From Gp13-AA77 sp035578005 (GTDB lineage: Bacteria > Acidobacteriota > Terriglobia > UBA7540), in NCBI GenBank assembly GCA_035578005.1, contig DATJYK010000465.1, positions 1 through 64,000 on the forward strand: 64,000 nucleotides of DNA. The letters are read 5' to 3'. The translations under genes were made by a program, and so were the position numbers. Position 1 is the first letter of the stretch. Every line of letters starts with the position of its first letter. The notes beneath the pieces were generated by a model that saw only the letters and a list, made by a program, of their open reading frames with translations, did not search any database and was not told where the DNA came from. This document shows positions 14,388 to 22,330 of the stretch, in pieces.

Positions 14388-17300
14388 TTAGCCCCGCCCC
14401 GGAGGGACCCGCACCTCGATCCGCGTGCCTTCGTCCGGCTTGGAGTTTATAGACAGTTTGCCGCCGGCCTGCCGCACTCTTTCTTCCATGCTGACTAGGC
14501 CGAGCCCTCCCCTTCGCCGGGCAGCTTCCACATCAAAGCCCTTGCCGGCGTCCTGAATCACCATCACGACCTTAGAGCCTTTCCCCTTCAGGGTGATCGA
14601 GGCGGTTTTGGCCTGTGAGTGCTTGTGGATGTTCTGCAGCGCCTCTTGCGCGACACGGTAAAAACAAATGGCCACCGCCTCCGGCAGCGATTCCGGCACG
14701 TGTTCGGCGGCGAAAGTTACGGCGATTCCGTGGAGTTTGGAAAACGCGGCACACTCGCCTTCCAGAGCCGTCCCCAATCCCAATTGCGACACCGCGGCCG
14801 GATGAAGAGTGCTCGAGAGGTCATGCATGGCCTTGGTGGCATCGCTGATCTCGCCGTGGAGGGCTTCGAGTTCTCGCGCCAAGCCCGGATGAGAGGCCTG
14901 TCGTACCAATTCTGAAACCTTCAGGTTAATGGCGCCCCACCGCGCGCCGAAGCTGTCATGCAGTTCGCGCGCGATCCTCATGCCCTCCTCTTCCGCCGTA
15001 GCCGTCGTCCGGGCCAGAAGCTGGTGAATTCTCTCCTCAGCTTCCCGGCGTGCCGTAATGTCCTCGATCACCAGCAGAATCTTCCGCGACACATCATCCG
15101 CCTGTTGGAGCTCACGCGCCCTCAGGAGCATAATCTTGCGCCCGATGACGGGGAAGTCGTGTTGCACCTCGAAGTCCACTACTTCGCTCTTCTCGGGCAG
15201 GATCTTCTCCAGCAGTTCGCGCAGGGCGAGGATATTCCATTGCCCGTTCCCCAGCTCCCATAGCAGGCGGCCTTCCGTCTCTTCCCGTTCCACGTTAAAG
15301 GTCTTGTAGAACGCGGGGCTGGCCAGGAGCACTTGAAAGTGGGAGTCCAGCACCAGCAGGCATCCGCGCATGGTTTCAACGACGGCCGACGAGTATTGTT
15401 TGAGGTCGTGGATGTCCACGAGCACCGCCAGGATGCCCTCCACCCGCTCCTGGACGTTCTCGTAAGGCCGCATGCGCAAGGCGTACCAGTGCCCCTTTTG
15501 ATCCTGCACCTCCCGTTGCACAGCAACCTTGCGCTCCACAACCTCGGCGGCCATCTGGTCCAGGTCCGCATTGCTTAGATTCGAGCGGATCTGACCGATG
15601 GGACGTCCGATGTCCGCGTCAATCAGATTCAGCAACCGCCCTGCCGTCGGCGTGAAGCGGCGAATGGTCCGGTCGTTTCCCAGAATGAAAAGGGGAATCT
15701 CGATGGCGTTGAGCACCTTGCCGAGATCGGTGGCGGTTTGGGCCAACTCCGCGTTGCGGTGCTGCAGTTCCTCGTTGACTGTGCTCAGCTCTTCATTGGA
15801 CGACTGCAACTCCTCCTTGGCAGTTTGCAGCTCCTCGTTCGTACTCTGGAGCTCCTCGTTGCTCGAGAGGATCTCCTCATTGGCGGCGCGAAGTTCTTCC
15901 GCCGCAGCCTCCTGATCTTCCATGAGTGAGCGCAAATGATCCTGCGAGGAGGCGAGTTGCTGCTTCAACCGTTCCGCTTCCGCCGCCTGCGCCTTCTGCC
16001 GGGATTTTGGCGCCCCGGTTTTCTGATTCTCGGCGGCTTCCGGGCGCGGGTTCTGGAAGAGCACCAGGAAGTCCGCTCCCTTGGGCGTGCGGCCTGCGAC
16101 AGGCACCACCTCGAGATCCGTACGATAGAGGTAACCGTTGCGCTTGTAAGGAATGCCTTCCCGGCGGGCGGGCATCCCCTGTTTTTTTGCCTCCTGGATG
16201 GCGGAACGGGTTTCCAAGATGAGTTCGGGGCGAACCAGCTTCAGAAGCTCGAAGCTGGCCTCTCCCGCTGCCGGCCGCAGAAAGGGACTGGTGTCGCCTT
16301 GAAAGTTCACCACGTGCATGTCCGCATCCACCACCATGCTGGGCGGCGCGTACCGTTCAAGCACAATGCGTTCCACCTCTTGCCGCAGGTCAAAAGTAGG
16401 GTTTGGGCGGGGCCGCAAGGGCGCCACCAGAGAGGCTCTCTCGTAATCGCCCAAGTGGAAGTCCGGCGCCGCCGCTGCGGCGGCAGCAAGTTTGGAATAA
16501 ATGTTCGCTGTGCCGTCTTCGGGCGAAAAGAGATTCGCTGCCGCGGTGGCGCCTTCCGATTTGCCCAGAAGCAGAAAGCCGCTAGGCTTCAAAGCGTAAT
16601 GGAAGAACCCCAGCACGCGCCGCTGCAAGGCGGGCGTCAAGTAGATCAGCACGTTCCGGCAACTGATGAGGTCCATGCGCGAGAAGGGCGGGTCATGGGT
16701 CAGGTCGTGGCGGGCGAAGACGCACATTTCCCGGATGGCTTTGGACACCTGGTAGCCGCCCTCCATCTTCACGAAGAAACGGCGCAAACGCTCAGCCGAT
16801 AGCCCCTCCACCGAGCTGTCGGTATAGATCCCCGTTCGCGCCTTTTGGACGTTGGCGTCACTGATGTCCGTGCCGAAAATCTGGATTCCTGTTTGCACAG
16901 CGGTTTCGCCCAGGTACTCTTGCAAGGTGATGGCGAGGGAATAGACCTCTTCCCCGCTCGAACAGCCCGGCACCCAGATGCGCACGGGCTCACCGGGCCC
17001 GAGGCCGTGGACGATGCGAGGAAACAACGTCCTTCGCACAGTTTCATAAACCTCGCGCTCGCGGAAAAAGGAGGTGACGTGGATCAACACATCCTGGAAC
17101 AAGGCGCGAACCTCGTCGGGGTGCTCCTCCACATACTTCGCGTAGCGGGCCATGCTGTCGCATCGCCGCACCAACATGCGCCGGGATATCCGCCGCTGGA
17201 TGGTGCGCTGCTTGTAGTGGGTGAAGTCCACTCCCGTGGCGGCGCGCATCAGGCGGAAGATCTTGCGGAGATGGCTATCTTCACCCGGGGGCAGCTCCGC

Positions 17301-18155
17301 CGATTCCGGCTGTTGGGCGAGTTCCAGGTAGGGGTGGCGGCGCATGCGGGCCAATTCGCGGGCGATCTTGTCGGGCGGCAACACCAAATCCACACAACCG
17401 GCCGCCACCGCGCTTTGCGGCATGCCCGGATATTTTGCCGAATCTTCGTCCTGGGCAAACGAAATTCCTCCTTGCGCTTTGATGGCTTGCAAGCCTTTGG
17501 TGCCGTCGGAGCCAATGCCCGAGAGAATCACGCCGATGGCCAGGCTTTGCTGGTCTTCCGCCAGAGCGCTGAGGAAGGCGTCAATGGGAGTGTGCCGAAT
17601 CACCCCGCCGGGCCGGGCGATCAGCCGTAATCGTCCCTTCCGAATCGTCATCTCGGTGTTGGGCGGTATCACGTACACCCAGTTGGGCTCCACCGCCATC
17701 CCGTCTTTGACCTGGGAAACCGGCATGGTGGTGTCCCGCTCGAGCAACTGGTTGAGAAGGCTCACGTGCGACGGGTCCATGTGCTGCACCAGCACGAAGG
17801 CCATGCCCGTGTCCGGGGGCAAGGCTTTGAGGAAGGAGGTAACAGCCTCCAGCCCTCCCGCCGACGCGCCGATGCCTACAATAGGAAAGGCTTTGGCGGG
17901 CGAACGCTCGGGCGGACCGGAAGCTGCAGCGGCTTCCTGCTCCGTCAATTGGCGTGAGCGTTTGCGTTCGCTATTCTTCGGCGCGGGACGTGCGCTCGCT
18001 CTTGCCCTCACGCCGCGCGACGCCGCCGCCACGCTGGGTGGATCTTCGGAAAGCTCTTTGGAATCAGCCGATTTCCTTAGAGCCACCGCTTCTCCTCTGG
18101 AAGCATTGCCAGGAATCGGACGTGAAGAATTAGACCTGGATCTCTTCTGGGCCAT
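14388..18155 (-). CDS. CheB-CheR-PAS-histidine kinase fusion
   Basis: 1255 residues. In order: a disordered basic N-terminus; a CheB methylesterase domain (catalytic Ser in GIGASAGG near 95, His in VQHMDPSH, Asp in GIGSDGTKGLQAI); a CheR methyltransferase (RTIQRRISRRM, then the SAM loop in VPGCSSGEEVYSLAI near 398); and a long heptad coiled coil at about 750-795 made of repeated SNEELQSTNEELQ. Two PAS-like domains follow, then a HisKA_3 dimerisation helix with the phospho-His in RIARELHDSFG near 1057, and a HATPase ending GGLGLVSMEERV. CheB/CheR-PAS fusions are known sensory proteins outside classical chemotaxis; no receptor gene is nearby. GGAGGAGTCATC precedes the ATG. The NarL-type regulator directly upstream is the obvious partner. 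Confidence 0.93.
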   Translation of the reverse strand: MAQKRSRSNSSRPIPGNASRGEAVALRKSADSKELSEDPPSVAAASRGVRARASARPAPKNSERKRSRQLTEQEAAAASGPPERSPAKAFPIVGIGASAGGLEAVTSFLKALPPDTGMAFVLVQHMDPSHVSLLNQLLERDTTMPVSQVKDGMAVEPNWVYVIPPNTEMTIRKGRLRLIARPGGVIRHTPIDAFLSALAEDQQSLAIGVILSGIGSDGTKGLQAIKAQGGISFAQDEDSAKYPGMPQSAVAAGCVDLVLPPDKIARELARMRRHPYLELAQQPESAELPPGEDSHLRKIFRLMRAATGVDFTHYKQRTIQRRISRRMLVRRCDSMARYAKYVEEHPDEVRALFQDVLIHVTSFFREREVYETVRRTLFPRIVHGLGPGEPVRIWVPGCSSGEEVYSLAITLQEYLGETAVQTGIQIFGTDISDANVQKARTGIYTDSSVEGLSAERLRRFFVKMEGGYQVSKAIREMCVFARHDLTHDPPFSRMDLISCRNVLIYLTPALQRRVLGFFHYALKPSGFLLLGKSEGATAAANLFSPEDGTANIYSKLAAAAAAAPDFHLGDYERASLVAPLRPRPNPTFDLRQEVERIVLERYAPPSMVVDADMHVVNFQGDTSPFLRPAAGEASFELLKLVRPELILETRSAIQEAKKQGMPARREGIPYKRNGYLYRTDLEVVPVAGRTPKGADFLVLFQNPRPEAAENQKTGAPKSRQKAQAAEAERLKQQLASSQDHLRSLMEDQEAAAEELRAANEEILSSNEELQSTNEELQTAKEELQSSNEELSTVNEELQHRNAELAQTATDLGKVLNAIEIPLFILGNDRTIRRFTPTAGRLLNLIDADIGRPIGQIRSNLSNADLDQMAAEVVERKVAVQREVQDQKGHWYALRMRPYENVQERVEGILAVLVDIHDLKQYSSAVVETMRGCLLVLDSHFQVLLASPAFYKTFNVEREETEGRLLWELGNGQWNILALRELLEKILPEKSEVVDFEVQHDFPVIGRKIMLLRARELQQADDVSRKILLVIEDITARREAEERIHQLLARTTATAEEEGMRIARELHDSFGARWGAINLKVSELVRQASHPGLARELEALHGEISDATKAMHDLSSTLHPAAVSQLGLGTALEGECAAFSKLHGIAVTFAAEHVPESLPEAVAICFYRVAQEALQNIHKHSQAKTASITLKGKGSKVVMVIQDAGKGFDVEAARRRGGLGLVSMEERVRQAGGKLSINSKPDEGTRIEVRVPPGRG

Positions 18156-18260
18156 GATGACTCCTCCGGCTCAGGAGGATGGACGTGAGTATATCTGAAA
18201 ATCAGGTGCAATTGCGGCGAGGCGGAATACTCCCGCCGGGCCCGTTACGCGACCTGACCT

Positions 18261-18911
18261 CTACGATAAGGGCACAACGCCGTGGGCGATGGCGTAGCGG
18301 GTAAGCTCCGCAATGGTTCTCGCCCCAGTGGCTGCCATGATTCGGTACTTGTGAAACTCCACGGTCCGCACCGAGATCCTCAAGATCGCCGCAATCTCCT
18401 TGGGGACTTTCCCCTCGGCAACAAGTTGCAGGATTTCTCGCTGCCGCGAGGTGAGCTCTGCCTTGAACTTTTTCTCGCGATTGCCATTATCCATCAGAGT
18501 GCTCAGGAGATCGCTAGCCACGAGCGAGGAAATATAGATGCGGCCCTGGATCGCCTCTTGAATGGCCGCTATGATGTCCGCCGGCCCCGATCGTTTGAGA
18601 ACGTACCCGGAAGCTCCCGCCCGAAAGGCCGCCGCGGCAAACGTGGCATCCTCGTGCATGGTCAGGAAGATGATTTTCGGAGCGCGCGGCATCTTCCGGA
18701 TCCGCCGCGCCGCGTCGATGCCATTCAAGGAAGGCATGGAAATGTCGGCTACGATAACATCGGGTCGAAGCCGCTCGGCGGCGGGAATCAAGTCCCGGCC
18801 GCTCTCAACGGTTCCCACGATTTCAAATTGCGGCTCCAGGATCCGCCGCAACCCTTCGCTGAACATCCGATGATCATCCGCCAGCAGAACCCTCGAGACA
18901 GCCTTGGTCAT
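18261..18911 (-). CDS. NarL/FixJ-type response regulator
   Basis: 216 residues from the ATG at 18911, preceded by AGGAGGCGTGCC. The receiver has DD in VLLADDHRMF, the phospho-acceptor Asp in VIVADISMPSLNG, Thr in FLTMHE and Lys in YVLKRSG. The C-terminal LuxR HTH is LTSRQREILQLVAEG followed by EIAAILRISVRTVEFHKYRI. It lies 105 bp upstream of the CheB-CheR kinase on the same strand, and HisKA_3 kinases usually pair with this regulator class, so the two form a likely system. Confidence 0.93.
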   Translation of the reverse strand: MTKAVSRVLLADDHRMFSEGLRRILEPQFEIVGTVESGRDLIPAAERLRPDVIVADISMPSLNGIDAARRIRKMPRAPKIIFLTMHEDATFAAAAFRAGASGYVLKRSGPADIIAAIQEAIQGRIYISSLVASDLLSTLMDNGNREKKFKAELTSRQREILQLVAEGKVPKEIAAILRISVRTVEFHKYRIMAATGARTIAELTRYAIAHGVVPLS

Positions 18912-19884
18912 GGCACGCCTCCTGTGTCGGCGCTGCGGGAAGCCTGCAAGTAAGCTGCGGCTTCTCATCGGCATCCACCTTATGATAATCCGCCCTTGTA
19001 AACCCTCTTTGGGCCCTGTCCGGCTCAAGCCTGAGGCACCACCTCGGCCGGCTCTCGTGCCTGTGCCGCGCTTAAGTGAATCATCGTGGGAGCCTGGGTT
19101 GAAGACATTGGCAGGGGGCTCAGGACCCGCAAAAAACGCGGGCTTGAGGCGATCCGGGGATGTGACTCGCCCTGGGCAGGGCACCGGTCCAATCCTCCGC
19201 CGCGCCAGCGGTGAATGGCCTCGGGGGGGCGAATCTGAACCCTCTGAAGTGTGACGAGGGTCACTGACAGGGGTCGGCAAGGAACGGAAGAATAGTCGCA
19301 ATCGACGAGTCTCTTCTTACGATCCACGGCATCGGGGTGCCAAAGCGATTACTCGATCCCGGCCATCGGCAGGTTCTTCAGGGGTATCCGTGCATCTCTC
19401 GTATGAAGTAACGCCTCTCTTTCGGGTCTGCCTAAGCAAATTTCAGGAAAAAAGACAACCCGAAACTAGAAAATCCCCGAGTAGACAAGCGACCGACCAG
19501 GCAATAAGCTACGCTTTTCCAGGGTTTTTTTAAGGCAGTTATTACCACCGGTCCACCCTTGGCGCTCTTCTCGTGGTCTCGAGCTCTCGAGAGCCTGGGG
19601 TGCAGAGGAATGGCACACTGGGGGTAGCGGTGCGGGATACCCAGAAGGCCGGCTGAGGGCCCGAGGGCATTTCTCCCGATCCCAAGAAAGGGGGGTGAGG
19701 GGGGGCCGCTGGATTCCCGCTTCCGCTGGATTGATAACCTCGGATAGCCACCTCCGGCGTCAGAGGGTGTCACACCTTCTGAAGCGGGTCCAAGCGGACT
19801 TCGACCGACACCCGCTTTCACCTGACGTCCTTGGGCCCGTTCGGACCTATCGGAGGCGGCCGGGGCGTATATCGGGAGGTAGAT
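18912..19884. other. Non-coding stretch between divergent regulators
   Basis: No convincing gene is seen on either strand. It should contain the divergent promoters for the NarL-type regulator (minus) and the degenerate receiver gene (plus). A short palindrome lies near 19575 (CTCGAGCTCTCGAG). Confidence 0.5.
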
Positions 19885-20358
19885 ATGAACGTGATCAGCC
19901 CTTTCTCCGCAGCATCAGGAACGGACATGAGAGTGCCGCACGCCCTGCTTGTTCTTGCGAGTGTGGATGATCGCGAAACGCTCTGCTGGAGCGTTGCCGT
20001 GTGCGGGGTGCAACCGGTGCCGTGCTCAACGCTCCAGGAGGCTAAAACTGTGATGGCCTCAGACGCCATCGGCCTTGCTCTCTGTGAGGACCGCCTTTCC
20101 GACGGCGACTACACGGACTTTCTTCGCGCGGTGCGCTCTTCCGGAAGGCCGATCCCGGTGGTGGTCTGCTCCCGCCGGCTTGACCTCGGCCTCTATCTGG
20201 ACGCCATGGAAATGGGAGCGTACGACTTCGTGGTGCGGCCTTACCAGGAGGCCGACTTGGCATGGATTCTGGAAGGCGCGCTCTGGAAAGCCGGGCTTAT
20301 GCACCTCGGGCGTCCATCGGCCCAGGGCAGCGCCGGCGGTAGGTTTTATGAACACTAA
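19885..20358 (+). CDS. Stand-alone receiver-like protein with altered phosphorylation site
   Basis: 157 residues from the ATG at 19885 (GGGAGGTAGAT upstream). The fold follows a CheY receiver: LLVLASVDDRE for the acidic pocket, LALCEDRLSDGDY for the beta-3 end, PVVVCSRR for the Thr/Ser strand, and GAYDFVVRPYQEADL for the last. Compared with the usual LCDLxLPDGDG and FVVKPY, the phospho-acceptor position appears to be Glu and the invariant Lys is Arg, so conventional phosphotransfer is doubtful. It has no output domain. The next gene overlaps its stop, which suggests translational coupling. Confidence 0.75.
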   Translation: MNVISPFSAASGTDMRVPHALLVLASVDDRETLCWSVAVCGVQPVPCSTLQEAKTVMASDAIGLALCEDRLSDGDYTDFLRAVRSSGRPIPVVVCSRRLDLGLYLDAMEMGAYDFVVRPYQEADLAWILEGALWKAGLMHLGRPSAQGSAGGRFYEH

Positions 20359-20584
20359 AGTAGCCGACAATTTGCGAGGTCCGCGGCCGAGCGAAGTGTA
20401 CTGTAGTCATTGCCATCTCGCGACACCAGGCTGGAAAGAAAAGTGCATCCACTGTTCCAAGCCCCTTGCGCCGCTGGCCGGCGGCAGCAAGAGCGCAGCA
20501 GCCCCTGAGAATGCGAGTCTTTCGGTGAACGTGACCCAGATTAGGTTTCAGGTTCCCACGCGCTTCACCACTGGGGGCCTGTAG
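20348..20584 (+). CDS. Small zinc-ribbon-like protein
   Basis: 78 residues starting at an ATG that overlaps the last codons of the receiver gene by 11 bp. It contains YCSHCHLATPGWKEKCIHCS, a CxxC-x11-CxxC knuckle likely to bind zinc, followed by a low-complexity tail. I do not recognise a named family. The overlap suggests it is made with the receiver-like protein and may serve as its partner or a nucleic-acid contact. Confidence 0.6.
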   Translation: MNTKVADNLRGPRPSEVYCSHCHLATPGWKEKCIHCSKPLAPLAGGSKSAAAPENASLSVNVTQIRFQVPTRFTTGGL

Positions 20585-21025
20585 CAGGTTGCGGAAGGAC
20601 GAGTGTCATTCCAGGCGAGGAATTTCGCCCTACGAAAGGGGGGAATTACGAGACTCCTCGTCGTCTGCGGCTCCTCCCATCGACTTCGCCAGGGAAGCTG
20701 AGCAAGGCCGAAGCCCCGGAATGACAGGGTGGGCAGTCTTTTCCGCAACCTGCAGCGAGCAAAAGGAATCAAGTTCGGCAGTTCCGGTGAAGGCACGGCA
20801 GGTGGGGCCGCACATCAGAGCCGGAACCGTAGGGGCGCAGCAGGGGAGCGAACGAGCGATTCAACGCCGCTCGCGGCAATGCCCGGGACCGCCGGAATCT
20901 TTAAGCCGTTGGCCTTACGGCCCTCCAGCAACCCGGTTCGCCCTAGTGCTGCGCCCAACCGCAAGCCGAGAGAACCGGAATCACCAGAACGCTTTGCCCA
21001 ATCCACAGAATCAAAGAGCAAGATC
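20585..21025. other. Non-coding, with one copy of a 90-bp repeat
   Basis: No gene is supported. Positions 20833-20922 (AGCGAACGAGCGATTCAACG to GCCGTTGGCCTTACGGCC) are an imperfect direct copy of 21203-21294. Confidence 0.55.
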
Positions 21026-21391
21026 ATGACTGCAAATGACAGTACAAACATGCTAGCAACCGGAGGCCAGAACGATCGACATGAGGAGATAGCAGTGCGG
21101 GCCTATCAGCTCTGGCAAGAGAGGGGCTCGCCCCTCGGGTCACCTGACGAGGATTGGCTCCGGGCGGAGCAAGCACCGCCGATCGCGGCCGGAAGTTGCA
21201 AGGGCATAGCAGGTAGAGTGAACGAGCGATTCGACGCCGCCCGCGGTGCTGTCCCAGGGCCGCCGGGATGTTTAGGCCGTTGGCCTTCCGGCCTCTCATC
21301 TCCGGTTCCTCGCAGGCTGTGCCCTCCCGCATTCAGCGGGAACGAGATCAGCAGCACGTTTCGCCGACTCCGCCGGCAGGCATGTGGTTGA
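21026..21391 (+). CDS. DUF2934 domain protein with repeat-derived C-terminus
   Basis: 121 residues from the ATG at 21026. Residues about 18-50 (EEIAVRAYQLWQERGSPLGS followed by EDWLRAEQ) match the short DUF2934 helix pair, a domain of unknown function frequent in soil bacteria and often attached to short, otherwise unconserved proteins. From about residue 60 the frame runs through a dispersed DNA repeat (21203-21294) also present at 20833, so the C-terminal half is probably not ancestral. No clear ribosome-binding site precedes the ATG. Confidence 0.6.
   Translation: MTANDSTNMLATGGQNDRHEEIAVRAYQLWQERGSPLGSPDEDWLRAEQAPPIAAGSCKGIAGRVNERFDAARGAVPGPPGCLGRWPSGLSSPVPRRLCPPAFSGNEISSTFRRLRRQACG
21203..21294 (+). 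repeat. 90-bp dispersed repeat, second copy
   Basis: GAACGAGCGATTCGACGCCG is followed by CCGCCGGGATGTTTAGGCCG and TTGGCCTTCCGGCC. It matches 20833-20922 with scattered changes. It lies inside the DUF2934 reading frame. Confidence 0.75.
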
Positions 21392-22330
21392 CGCGGATCA
21401 GAAACGGGAGCTGCTATTGAAGTGCAGCGAGAAGTCGCTGGGCGTGTGGGCCTAGACTCCCTCCAGGCAGACGCCTTCCGCTGCACTTCAATGGCTTCTC
21501 CCTCAAGTTTCCCAAGCCCTTTGTCCTGCGGACGGCTTTTGATGACTTCTACGTTTCTTACAGACCAGGCGACAGTCGGAGGTAAACAGCCTGCCAGATT
21601 GGGACTCGCCTGCTCGGACCCGCGACGTAGGCTCTTGGGGCCGGCATCCCTCACGCTGGCTGCTGCCTGGTGATAATCGGCGTTGCGTTGCAGCGTGCAA
21701 CGCGCGTCGGAACAGTGATATTGACCGCACGAACGCGGGAGAGTTGAGCGACACAACTCAGAGCACACAGCCACTCCGCTCTGCCTCAGGCCCATTGTGT
21801 ATCCCTCCATTAAACTTGTCGAGGCGCGCCCCGCCTTTTCATCTTGATATCTGCTTTTGAAGCGGCAAAGCCCGGCCAAGCCCAGTCGTCACAACATGAG
21901 GTGGAGAGTCCCCAAAAGGTCGGAGTGAGGTACAGAACTGACGATCAATCGCACACACCTGAAGGAGACACACATCATTCAAGCCGAGATCGCGAGTGCT
22001 GACTTCCGCGAGCCTGCTTTGAGGGCAACGGGTGTAGGGACTTTTGCAGGAGTGCTATTGAAAAATCCCGCGAAAGAGTGCCAAAACGTGCGCGGTGCCT
22101 CTCTCAAGAGAGGCCCATTAAGTCATCATGATCGAGCAGCTTAGGCGACCCGATGAACGCGTTGCTGAGGAACCGTTACACGGACACTTGGGCCTCACTG
22201 GGCGCTCTCATCCCAAAGCCCAAAGCTGTACTCTGCATTTCGGCTCATTGGTGCATGCCCCCAAAACGTCTACATCGTTTATCATGCGGTGAGGTCTTGA
22301 ACGAGATTTCACCGAGCCCGGGGAGATTTC
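21392..22330. other. Non-coding stretch before the arabinofuranosidase gene
   Basis: No gene is supported. It contains an inverted repeat at 21416-21491 (ATTGAAGTGCAGCG and its exact reverse complement) and, at 22033-22050, an 18-mer TGTAGGGACTTTTGCAGG that also occurs at 14259-14276, just beyond tRNA-Asn. Confidence 0.55.

Noticed and set aside
21106..21879. 257-codon minus-strand ORF
   Set aside because: Antisense to the DUF2934 gene and the repeat; no conserved features.
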